A DNA stretch of 11,308 nt from JAUWCW01 sp030609125 [NCBI: Candidatus Rokuibacteriota bacterium] (GTDB taxonomy: Bacteria > JAUVQV01): positions 1 to 11,308 of the forward strand of contig JAUWCW010000032.1 of the NCBI GenBank assembly GCA_030609125.1. Reading direction: 5' to 3'. The translations under genes and the position numbers were made by a program. Below, piece after piece: positions 6,086-11,308 of this stretch; positions within the stretch are counted from its first letter, which is position 1, and every line of letters starts with the position of its first letter. The notes below the pieces were generated by a model that saw only the letters and a list, made by a program, of their open reading frames with translations, ran no database searches and was not told the DNA's origin.

Positions 6086-8077
6086 TCAGCCGCCCTCCGG
6101 AAAGTCCCTGTCGACAGTCTCCTTCTTCTCCTGAAGCACCGTCCATTCCTCGTAGAGGCCGGAGAGCGCTGCCGTGCACTCCTCGTACTCGTATGAGAGC
6201 AAACGGGCACGTTCGTTGTTCCTGCAGGTCCCGTCAAGGGCCAGTTCCCTTTCGACCTTCTTCTTGCGCCCCTCCAACTCGGCAATCTCCTCCTCATTTC
6301 CCGCCAGAGCCTTCATGAGAGGCTTGAGCCTTCTGGAGCGCTCCTGCCGTTTGACCGCCGCGATGCGTTTACGCTCCCTCTGCAGCCGCGCCGGCGTCAT
6401 GGACGCCGGGCCGCCGCCGTCCGCTCCGGCCTCCGACACTTTCTCCGCAGCCTCATTCCGCTCCTGCCGCAGCCGGTCCAGGTACTCACTCACGCTCCCC
6501 TGGAAAACCCAGGCCTTGCCGTGGCGAAACTCCGCAACTTTCGTGATCAGGGGCTCGAGAAAGTCCCGGTCGTGAGAAATCAGGACGCAGGTTCCCTCGA
6601 AATTCCGCAGGGCTTCCTGCAGGACACCCTTGGATCGCCGGTCCAGATGGTTCGTCGGCTCGTCAAGAACAAGAAAGTTGGACGGCGTGAGGAGCATCTT
6701 GGCGAGGGCGAGACGGCTCTTCTCGCCCCCCGACAGGACTTCGACCTTCTTCTGGACGTCGTCGCCCTTGAAGAGAAAACAGCCGAGGAGCGAGCGGAGA
6801 CTCTGCTGCCTCCCCGCCCGGGCTTCGTCTTCAAGGGTCTGGAGAACGGTCTTCTCCGGATCGAGCTCTTCCGCCTGGTGCTGGGCGTAGTAGGAGACGG
6901 TGACGTTGTGGCCGGCTTTCCGGCTCCCTCTCTGAAAGGGCTCGATTCCGGCGAGGATACGCGCCATGGTGGACTTCCCCGTTCCGTTCGGTCCCAGAAG
7001 GGCCAGCCGATCGCCCCGCAGCAGCGTCAGGTCCAGATCGGAGAAGATTCTCCTGCTTCCGTACTCTTTGCGCAGTCCCTCGAGCTGCATTACGACCTTC
7101 CCGGGAGACGGAGCGGGAGGGAAGAGGAAGGCGATACCGCCCTCCTCTTCCTCGATCTCCACCAGGTCCATCTTCTCCAGCATTCTGAGACGGCTCTGGA
7201 CCTGGCTGGCCTTGGTGTTCTTGGCGCGAAAGCGCTCGACGAACCTCATGGTCTCCCGGATCTTCTCCTGCTGGTTCTCGTACTGCGCCTTCAGAATATC
7301 GGCGCGGACCTTCTTCTCCTTCAGGTAATAGGAGTAGCTCCCCCTGTACTCGACCAGCCGGCCCCTCACGATCTCAACCGTGCGCTTCGCGACCGTGTCG
7401 AGAAAGCGGCGGTCGTGGGAGATGAGGACCACCGACCCCTCATAGCCGCCGAGATACCCCTCAACCCACTGGAGCGACTCCATGTCGAGGTGGTTGGTCG
7501 GCTCGTCGAGCATGAGAACCGTCGGCTCACGCAGCAGCAGTTTTCCCAGGGCGAGCCGCATCTGCCAGCCGCCGCTGAATTCACTCGTCGCGCGGTCCAA
7601 GTCGTCCGCTTTGAAACCGAGCCCGAAGAGGATCTCCCGGACCTTTCCCTCAATGGACCACCCTTCACGGTGCTCCAGATGGTGCTGGATCCTGCCCAGT
7701 TCCTCGACCAACTCCCGCACCTGGAGGGACTCCCCTCTTCCCTCTGCGGCCAGCAGATCAATTTCCCGGTGGATTCCTTCGGCCCGGGCGTGCAGTTCCA
7801 GTAGGTCGTCGAACGCCGTGGCGGCCTCTTCCGCGAGGGTTCGCTCTGTGTAAACGACACCGTCCTGCGGCAGGTAACCGGCGGTGTGGGAGCGCGAGCG
7901 CTGAATCTCCCCCGAGTCGGGATCGACGACGCCGAGGATGATCTTCATGAGGGTCGACTTGCCCGCCCCGTTGGGGCCGACCACCGCCAGCCGCTCCCCG
8001 TCCCCGATGCGCAGGGAGACGTCCCGCAGGATGTGCTCTCCGCCGTACTGCTTCGAGACGCGACTGAGGTTTATCAT
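6086..8077 (-). CDS. ABC-F family ATPase (Uup/YheS-like), 663 aa
   Basis: Soluble duplicated ABC ATPase of the ABC-F family, which acts on ribosomes (translation factor or antibiotic protection) rather than in transport; there are no membrane segments. The first ATPase has Walker A GPNGAGKST (34-42), signature FSGGW (167-171), Walker B with LDEPTNHLD (190-198) and SHD (220-222). The charged inter-domain linker (about 245-315) is the segment that reaches the tRNA/peptidyl site in this family. The second ATPase has GPNGTGKST (362-370), LSGGEKSRLALAK (448-460) and LDEPTNHLD (471-479). A charged coiled-coil C-terminal extension of about 110 residues resembles Uup/YheS-type housekeeping members rather than the shorter resistance types. 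The start is ATG 8077, matching the usual MI-L-x-V-SK-YG opening. No Shine-Dalgarno is visible before it, and a 24-codon ORF ends 28 nt upstream. Confidence 0.9.
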   Translation of the reverse strand: MINLSRVSKQYGGEHILRDVSLRIGDGERLAVVGPNGAGKSTLMKIILGVVDPDSGEIQRSRSHTAGYLPQDGVVYTERTLAEEAATAFDDLLELHARAEGIHREIDLLAAEGRGESLQVRELVEELGRIQHHLEHREGWSIEGKVREILFGLGFKADDLDRATSEFSGGWQMRLALGKLLLREPTVLMLDEPTNHLDMESLQWVEGYLGGYEGSVVLISHDRRFLDTVAKRTVEIVRGRLVEYRGSYSYYLKEKKVRADILKAQYENQQEKIRETMRFVERFRAKNTKASQVQSRLRMLEKMDLVEIEEEEGGIAFLFPPAPSPGKVVMQLEGLRKEYGSRRIFSDLDLTLLRGDRLALLGPNGTGKSTMARILAGIEPFQRGSRKAGHNVTVSYYAQHQAEELDPEKTVLQTLEDEARAGRQQSLRSLLGCFLFKGDDVQKKVEVLSGGEKSRLALAKMLLTPSNFLVLDEPTNHLDRRSKGVLQEALRNFEGTCVLISHDRDFLEPLITKVAEFRHGKAWVFQGSVSEYLDRLRQERNEAAEKVSEAGADGGGPASMTPARLQRERKRIAAVKRQERSRRLKPLMKALAGNEEEIAELEGRKKKVERELALDGTCRNNERARLLSYEYEECTAALSGLYEEWTVLQEKKETVDRDFPEGG

Positions 8078-8105
8078 AGACCGAAGAAGAGCGCCGGCCC
8101 CGCCG

Positions 8106-8180
8106 CTAGCGGAGGAGTTCCTCCACACTCATCGCCAGGAACACTCCCGCAACGGCCGCACCGATTATGATCCTCTTCAT
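8106..8180 (-). CDS. 24-aa hydrophobic micro-ORF upstream of the ABC-F gene
   Basis: ATG at 8180 is preceded by an excellent Shine-Dalgarno TAAGGA (8189-8194) at 8-nt spacing. The peptide begins MKRIIIGAAVAGVFLAMS and ends VEELLR, then TAG (8106-8108). It could be a single-pass membrane microprotein or a leader peptide. The stop codon lies in the palindrome CCGCTAGCGG (8103-8112), and a GGAGG/CCTCC stem (8111-8115 with 8120-8124) overlaps the last codons. The ABC-F ATG follows 28 nt later without its own ribosome binding site, so translation of the ATPase may depend on this ORF. Coding status is inferred from the ribosome binding site, the sensible peptide and its position; no family is recognised. 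Confidence 0.5.
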   Translation of the reverse strand: MKRIIIGAAVAGVFLAMSVEELLR

Positions 8181-8213
8181 GCCCCCCTTCCTTAGGGCTC
8201 CCGGCCCTTTGTG

Positions 8214-8241
8214 ATTTTCTCATCTTCAGGCGTCTTTGCAA
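8214..8241 (-). promoter_or_regulatory. candidate promoter for the micro-ORF and ABC-F unit
   Basis: The minus strand has TTGCAA (8236-8241, 4 of 6), a 16-bp spacer and TGA-GAAAAT with -10 at 8214-8219 (4 of 6, extended by TGn). A small stem AGGGC/GCCCT (8194-8198 with 8204-8208) in the leader touches the micro-ORF ribosome binding site and might modulate it. Confidence 0.35.
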
Positions 8242-8245
8242 ACCC

Positions 8246-8259
8246 GGCCCTGCAGGGCC
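8246..8259. repeat. 14-bp perfect palindrome GGCCCTGCAGGGCC
   Basis: It lies in the 145-bp divergent region between the ABC-F unit and the FGE-like gene, next to the -35 of one promoter and upstream of the -10 of the other. A second short palindrome GGGGCCCC follows at 8267-8274. It could be an operator or a GC-rich hairpin. Confidence 0.4.
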
Positions 8260-8261
8260 TG

Positions 8262-8288
8262 TTGCGGGGCCCCTGGTTGCATTACAAT
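8262..8288 (+). promoter_or_regulatory. candidate promoter for the FGE-like gene
   Basis: A -10 box TACAAT (8283-8288, 5 of 6) lies 38 bp upstream of the TTG start. The best nearby -35 is TTGCGG (8262-8267, 3 of 6) at a short 15-bp spacing, so the promoter may depend on an activator. Confidence 0.35.
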
Positions 8289-8325
8289 AGGGGCTGTCGC
8301 CGAACCCTTTCCGGAGGATGAAACG

Positions 8326-9162
8326 TTGAGCCGACTCATTCAACTGTGCGCCTGCATTTTCCTCGTCCTGCCGGCACAAGGTGCTCCTGCCCGGGCTGGT
8401 GACATGTCAGGCGAGCCCGACAGGAAATTCCTGGTTGAGCCGGCTACCGGAATCGAGTTCGTGCTCATCCCCGGCGGAGAGTTCACGATGGGATCGAACG
8501 GGGGCCGGCACAACGAGAAGCCTCCCCACCAGGTCACGGTGAGCAGCTTCTATCTCGCCAGGCACGAGGTGACCCAGAGGGCGTGGGAGCGGGTTACGGG
8601 GACGAGGCCTTCAAGATTCGCGGACTGTGGGGACTGCCCCGTGGAGCAGGTCTCGTGGGATGACGTGCAGGACTTCCTCAGACGGGCCAGCGCCCGGGCC
8701 GGCGTCACCTTTCGCCTGCCGACAGAGGCTGAGTGGGAGTACGCCGCCGGAGGCGGGGGCAGTCACCAGGCCTGGCCCGGCACAAACAGTTCAAGTGAAA
8801 CAGGAGACTTTGCATGGTATAGTGGTAATTTTTCAGGGAAAACAAGATCGGTTGGATTGAAACTTCCGAACCTTTACGGACTCTACGACATGGCGGGCAA
8901 TGTTGGAGAGTGGTGTGCCGATCGGTACAGCGACACCTACTATCAGGGTTCCCCCGCCGACAATCCCCGGGGACCCGACACCGGTGACCGCCGGGTGGTT
9001 CGGGGAGGATCATGGCTCAGCGACCCCAACGACATCCGAGTCACCCACCGCTCCAGAAGAAGTGCGGACAGCCGGAGCCCCGCCATCGGCTTTCGCGTGG
9101 CCCTCGATCCTTCCGTGACTCCCCGAGGGGCGTCGCCGCCGCCGGCAGGAGAAAATCCTTGA
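8326..9162 (+). CDS. exported SUMF1/FGE-fold protein lacking the FGE cysteines, 278 aa
   Basis: Formylglycine-generating-enzyme-sulfatase fold (SUMF1, formerly DUF323). Family landmarks run in order: FVLIPGGEFTMGS (45-57), FYLARHEVTQRAW, PVEQVSWDDVQDFLRR, FRLPTEAEWEYAA, LYGLYDMAGNVGEWC, VVRGGSWLS (224-232) and the closing AIGFRVAL. In true aerobic FGE the GGSW motif is followed by two copper-binding cysteines; here those places are Ser232 and Ile237, so sulfatase activation is unlikely. A non-catalytic or different role fits better, as in many bacterial SUMF1 proteins. An N-terminal signal (LIQLCACIFLVLPAQGA) predicts export; the Cys residues do not form a clear lipobox. The start is TTG 8326: GGAGG at 8313-8317 lies 8 nt upstream, and the ATG touching it at 8318 hits a stop after three codons. 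The Pro-rich tail is disordered. Confidence 0.85.
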   Translation: MSRLIQLCACIFLVLPAQGAPARAGDMSGEPDRKFLVEPATGIEFVLIPGGEFTMGSNGGRHNEKPPHQVTVSSFYLARHEVTQRAWERVTGTRPSRFADCGDCPVEQVSWDDVQDFLRRASARAGVTFRLPTEAEWEYAAGGGGSHQAWPGTNSSSETGDFAWYSGNFSGKTRSVGLKLPNLYGLYDMAGNVGEWCADRYSDTYYQGSPADNPRGPDTGDRRVVRGGSWLSDPNDIRVTHRSRRSADSRSPAIGFRVALDPSVTPRGASPPPAGENP

Positions 9163-9187
9163 CAATCAGGTCCCAATGAAAAAACAT
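9159..9187 (+). promoter_or_regulatory. weak promoter candidate for the 142-aa gene
   Basis: A perfect TTGACA (9159-9164) overlaps the stop codon of the FGE-like gene. The best -10 at 17 bp is AAACAT (9182-9187, 3 of 6), so this is only a candidate. The 9304 gene could instead be read through from upstream. Confidence 0.3.
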
Positions 9188-9303
9188 ACGGGAAAGACTG
9201 CTCTTTTTCAGGCAAACATCGGTACCCTGCACCTCTATCTGCAGTGCTCCGCTTTCGGCATCTCAACCCATGCCCACAACTCGATACACGAAAGGAGGAA
9301 AAA

Positions 9304-9732
9304 ATGGGTTTTTTCTCAAAGGTTCTGGGCGGCGGCAAGGAACTCCCCCGGCTCGAATCGAGCCATCCCGCGGCGGCGCGGGTGGGACAGGTCCAGGCTT
9401 CCCTGGAAAAGCTCGCCGGCGATATTCCCGATCGCCTCGAAGTCGTTCCCGCCGAGAAGGCGGTCTACGTCTTCGCCGGCAAACCACCCACGAAGTTCGG
9501 AATGTTCTGGGTCGAGGGCGAGGAGCTGCACAACTTCAAGACTCTCTCCAGGGATAAGGGACTCAGCTCTCTTGATCTGCAGCCCGTCGTCGAGAAGCTC
9601 AGGAAGGCCTACAAGGAACATGCGGGGGAAGAGCACTACTCTCTGGAAGTGGGAGGCCGCACTGTCGTCGTCACCCCCTCGCAGGCCCTGGGCGACAAGG
9701 TGGAGCAGATCATACAGGGCGTCGCCGGCTGA
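9304..9732 (+). CDS. conserved-type hypothetical protein, 142 aa
   Basis: Not recognised as a named family. The protein is soluble, with no export signal despite the FFSKVLGGG opening. A helix (ARVGQVQASLEKLAGDI) is followed by a strand-rich segment (LEVVPAEKAVYVFAGKPPTKFGMFWVEG). Then come a helix (DLQPVVEKLRKAYKEHA) and two strands (YSLEVGGRTVVVTPS). It ends in a short helix. It contains no cysteine. The start is ATG 9304, with AGGAGG at 9293-9298 only 5 nt upstream; the in-frame reading from 9244 lacks a ribosome binding site. The gene is 141 bp downstream of the FGE-like gene on the same strand and may be cotranscribed, but nothing links their functions. Confidence 0.78.
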   Translation: MGFFSKVLGGGKELPRLESSHPAAARVGQVQASLEKLAGDIPDRLEVVPAEKAVYVFAGKPPTKFGMFWVEGEELHNFKTLSRDKGLSSLDLQPVVEKLRKAYKEHAGEEHYSLEVGGRTVVVTPSQALGDKVEQIIQGVAG

Positions 9733-9788
9733 TCCCTTCAGCCGGGCGCGGCCATTCTCTTCAGCCCGCTACCGCAAGCTCTTCGGCC

Positions 9789-9950
9789 ATGTCGGGCGAC
9801 CTCACCCCCGTGCGGACCTTTCTCTCACGCGAATTCGAGGCAGCCGCCACAGGTATCGTGGTGTCGCTGGCGCCCAGGGTCGAGCGTCTCAGCGATCGCA
9901 TCTTCAACCTTCCGCTCGGTCTGCTGCTCTCCGGCCCCGGCCCGGATTGA
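9789..9950 (+). CDS. possible 53-aa ORF, doubtful
   Basis: ATG 9789 opens a 53-codon frame (MSGDLTPVRTFLSREFEAAA and so on, ending LLLSGPGPD then TGA). Third positions are GC-rich, as in neighbouring genes, and the composition is plausible. However, there is no Shine-Dalgarno, and the frame is open without a start back to the end of the previous gene. It may be a small gene or a decayed fragment. The opposite strand also has an open frame here, which weakens the case. Confidence 0.25.
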   Translation: MSGDLTPVRTFLSREFEAAATGIVVSLAPRVERLSDRIFNLPLGLLLSGPGPD

Positions 9951-10056
9951 GCAGTCCAGGCATCTCACCGGCTTCCGGACCCTCGGGTCACGACCGATGC
10001 CGCGGGCCCGGCGGCGGTAGGGAGCAGGACGCATTACAGGCGACACTAATACCAGG
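9951..10056. other. non-coding GC-rich stretch
   Basis: No convincing gene on either strand. A short GACCC-tc-GGGTC inverted repeat occurs near 9981-9992. This is part of the 685-bp gap between the 142-aa gene and the universal stress gene. Confidence 0.4.
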
Positions 10057-10092
10057 CGCAAAGAAAGACCCCCGCCGTGGAACCGGCAGGGG
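10057..10092 (-). terminator. intrinsic terminator read on the minus strand
   Basis: On the minus strand CCCCTGCC and GGCGGGGG (10085-10092 with 10069-10076, one C-A mismatch, 8-nt loop) form a strong stem, followed directly by TCTTTCTTT. This fits rho-independent termination of leftward transcripts. No leftward gene is visible just upstream (to its right), so it may stop antisense transcription from the mobile element or beyond. Read rightward it has no T-run. Confidence 0.55.
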
Positions 10093-10110
10093 CTGTGAAA
10101 CAGCTTCTGT

Positions 10111-10126
10111 TATTCACATGTGAATA
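10111..10126. promoter_or_regulatory. 16-bp perfect palindrome, operator-like
   Basis: TATTCACATGTGAATA is fully self-complementary and AT-rich in a GC-rich region. It sits 12 bp before the direct repeat of the MITE-like element. The size and symmetry suit a dimeric regulator site, but no gene start is close by, and it is not the CRP (TGTGA-N6-TCACA) or FNR arrangement. Confidence 0.4.
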
Positions 10127-10138
10127 TATTGTCTTTGT

Positions 10139-10324
10139 CTAAGGACTCACGCAAGAATAAGTTCACAGAATTGGCGCTCAGATTCAGGTCGTATTTGGTC
10201 GATCTGATTGAGGGAAACCGCAGGAATAGCAGGCTCTTTCGAGGATTTCGTGATTGAGGATCGGCCGAAGACGGCCTGAAGATGAGATGCGAAAATGGGA
10301 AGTTATTCTTGCGTGAGCCCTAAG
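10139..10324. mobile_element. MITE-like element, 176 bp, with 17-bp inverted ends and CTAAG direct repeat
   Basis: The element spans 10144-10319. Its left end GACTCACGCAAGAATAA (10144-10160) matches the reverse complement of its right end (10303-10319) at 16 of 17 bases. Looser matching continues a few bases inward. CTAAG flanks both sides directly (10139-10143 and 10320-10324), as expected for a 5-bp target duplication. The inside is AT-richer than the flanks, holds a GGCCG-aaga-CGGCC hairpin (10263-10276) and encodes no transposase. It is a miniature non-autonomous element or the fused ends of a deleted insertion sequence. I cannot name the parent family. Confidence 0.75.
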
Positions 10325-10417
10325 TCAGAGCACGTTCTAGATAATCATTGATTGTGCGTCTTGCATAGGGTAAGAATAATGATGGATACGTCGGAAAACG
10401 TGAATAGGAATATTTAA
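10325..10417 (+). promoter_or_regulatory. upstream region of the universal stress gene, with a 12-codon mini-ORF
   Basis: AT-rich leader. A weak promoter candidate is TTGATT (10348-10353), 17 bp, TAAGAA (10371-10376). ATG 10379 opens a 12-codon frame (MMDTSENVNRNI) whose TAA (10415-10417) directly abuts the next gene's ATG. AGGA (10406-10409) lies 8 nt before that ATG. Nothing else is clear. Confidence 0.3.
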
Positions 10418-11308
10418 ATGAAGCGATTCAAGAATATCCTCTACCTGGCTGATCCCGAGGGCAACGGGAACACCGCCTTTCAGCACGCCGCCAGCCTGGC
10501 CAAGAGAAACGCGGCCCGGATAAAAGCCGTCATCGTACTCGAGCCGCCGCCGAAGAGCGTCGAGAAGAAGCTCCGGAAGAAGCACTCCCTGGACATACAG
10601 AAGGTGCTCGTCCAGAACTACACCGACAAGCTGGAGAAGCTGGTGGCTCCCCTTAAGCGTGCCGGCCTGAGGACGGACACCAGGGTGTTTTTCGGAGATC
10701 CCTTCATTGAGGTGATCAGGGAGATTCTTCGGCATCAGCACGATCTCGTCATCACTGCTGCCCGGCTTCACCGCGGAATGAAAGAGGTGTTCTTCGGGTC
10801 CACCGCGATGCACCTCATGCGCAAGTGCCCCTCTCCCCTCTGGGTGATCAAACCCACGCGGCATAAGACGTTCACCCACGTCCTGGCCGCCATAGACCCG
10901 CTCATCGAGGACGATACGGCCCATAGGCAGAAAAACAGCCTGAACGCCAAGATTCTCGAGCTTGCCTCGTCCCTCAGCGAAATATGGGGCAGCAAGCTTC
11001 ACATCATCAGCGCTTGGACTATCTACGGAGAATCCCATCTCAGAGGCTACAATGGGATCACGCACGAGGAATTCCTGCGATACCGCCTGGCGACGAAGAC
11101 CGTGCACCGCAAGGCGCTCGAGAAGCTCGTGGTAGAGCACGTGCCGCCTTCAGTGTCCGTTCAGGTACACTCCCTCAAGGGCGATCCCGGCATGGTCATC
11201 CCGAGTTTCGTGAAAAACCACCAAGTCGACGTGATCGTCATGGGAACGCTTTGCAGAACGGGCCTCTCGGGCCTCTACATAGGCAACACGGCGGAGAAGG
11301 TCCTGGGC
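10418..11308 (+). CDS. tandem universal stress protein (UspE-like), 3' end cut by window
   Basis: Cytoplasmic stress protein with two Usp domains in one chain, as in E. coli UspE (about 316 aa). At least 297 codons lie in the window, so only a short C-terminal piece should be missing. Domain one (about 1-147) opens FKNILYLADPEG. It contains DLVITAARLHRG and ends FFGSTAMHLMRKCPSPLWVIKP, a degenerate nucleotide-binding loop. Domain two (about 151-297) opens FTHVLAAIDPL and ends VDVIVMGTLCRTGLSGLYIG followed by NTAEKVLG, the classic Usp motif. The start is ATG 10418, with AGGA 8 nt upstream. The gene lies 93 bp to the right of the MITE-like element's direct repeat, so its promoter region may have been altered by that insertion. 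Usp family is confident; the UspE subtype is likely. Confidence 0.88.
   Translation, partial: MKRFKNILYLADPEGNGNTAFQHAASLAKRNAARIKAVIVLEPPPKSVEKKLRKKHSLDIQKVLVQNYTDKLEKLVAPLKRAGLRTDTRVFFGDPFIEVIREILRHQHDLVITAARLHRGMKEVFFGSTAMHLMRKCPSPLWVIKPTRHKTFTHVLAAIDPLIEDDTAHRQKNSLNAKILELASSLSEIWGSKLHIISAWTIYGESHLRGYNGITHEEFLRYRLATKTVHRKALEKLVVEHVPPSVSVQVHSLKGDPGMVIPSFVKNHQVDVIVMGTLCRTGLSGLYIGNTAEKVLG

Noticed and set aside
6521-7804. 427-codon + strand frame opposite the ABC-F gene
   Set aside because: Antisense to both ATPase domains; the Leu/Glu-rich composition comes from the complementary codons.
9825-10061. Minus-strand 78-codon frame (contains DPRVRKPVRCLDC)
   Set aside because: Its start would be TTG immediately after the T-rich tail of the leftward terminator, with no ribosome binding site; there is no family signal.
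9176-10123. 315-codon + strand frame across the 142-aa gene and the gap
   Set aside because: Out of frame with the well-supported 9304 gene, very Arg/Ser/Pro-rich, weak start context, and continues through the terminator stem.
10337-11140. Minus-strand 267-codon frame opposite the universal stress gene
   Set aside because: The + strand frame matches two Usp domains from end to end; the minus frame has no recognisable domain.

Overview
This window comes from a GC-rich bacterium (roughly 60% GC by eye). A two-subunit 2-oxoacid:ferredoxin oxidoreductase, a ferritin-like diiron protein of rubrerythrin type and a tandem UspE-like stress protein together suggest an anaerobic or microaerophilic lineage. 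Several small conserved-looking hypothetical genes remind me of Desulfuromonadia/Geobacterales (Desulfobacterota). That placement is from memory of the families and is an inference only.

Layout, left to right. At 1-60 lies a G-rich tract and then a strong sigma70-type promoter for a small 87-aa gene (101-364, +). It converges on a 148-aa hypothetical gene (396-842, -). Divergent from that is a rubrerythrin-like diiron protein (977-1459, +) with a TTG start. It converges, only 15 bp apart, on the translationally coupled korA-korB pair (4014 down to 1475, -). Divergent from korA is an exported trypsin-like/TPR protein (4167-5489, +) whose catalytic His and Ser are replaced. It converges on a membrane-anchored hypothetical (5507-6025, -), which lies downstream of an ABC-F ATPase (6086-8077, -). 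A 24-codon ORF with its own Shine-Dalgarno sits just upstream of the ABC-F gene (8106-8180, -). Divergent from this is an exported SUMF1/FGE-fold protein without the FGE cysteines (8326-9162, +, TTG start), then a 142-aa hypothetical (9304-9732, +). A gene-poor, partly AT-rich stretch follows (9733-10417). It holds a possible 53-codon ORF, a minus-strand intrinsic terminator, a 16-bp perfect palindrome and a 176-bp MITE-like element with near-perfect inverted ends and a 5-bp direct repeat. The window ends inside a tandem universal stress protein gene (10418 onward, +).

Functionally this looks like ordinary chromosome: central anaerobic metabolism (KorAB), oxidative or general stress proteins, a translation-associated ABC-F ATPase and envelope proteins, with one small mobile-element insertion. 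Most genes are single transcription units separated by divergent promoter regions or tight convergent ends.

The most notable features are in the control regions and in degenerate active sites. korA (GTG at 4014) and the 5507-6025 gene (ATG at 6025) each have a -10 box 6-7 bp upstream of the start codon and no Shine-Dalgarno, so both look leaderless. The 396-842 gene has only about a 12-nt predicted leader. The ABC-F gene has no ribosome binding site of its own and follows a micro-ORF. The trypsin-like and FGE-like proteins keep their folds but have lost catalytic residues. I found no CRISPR array, tRNA or rRNA and no clear novel defence system.
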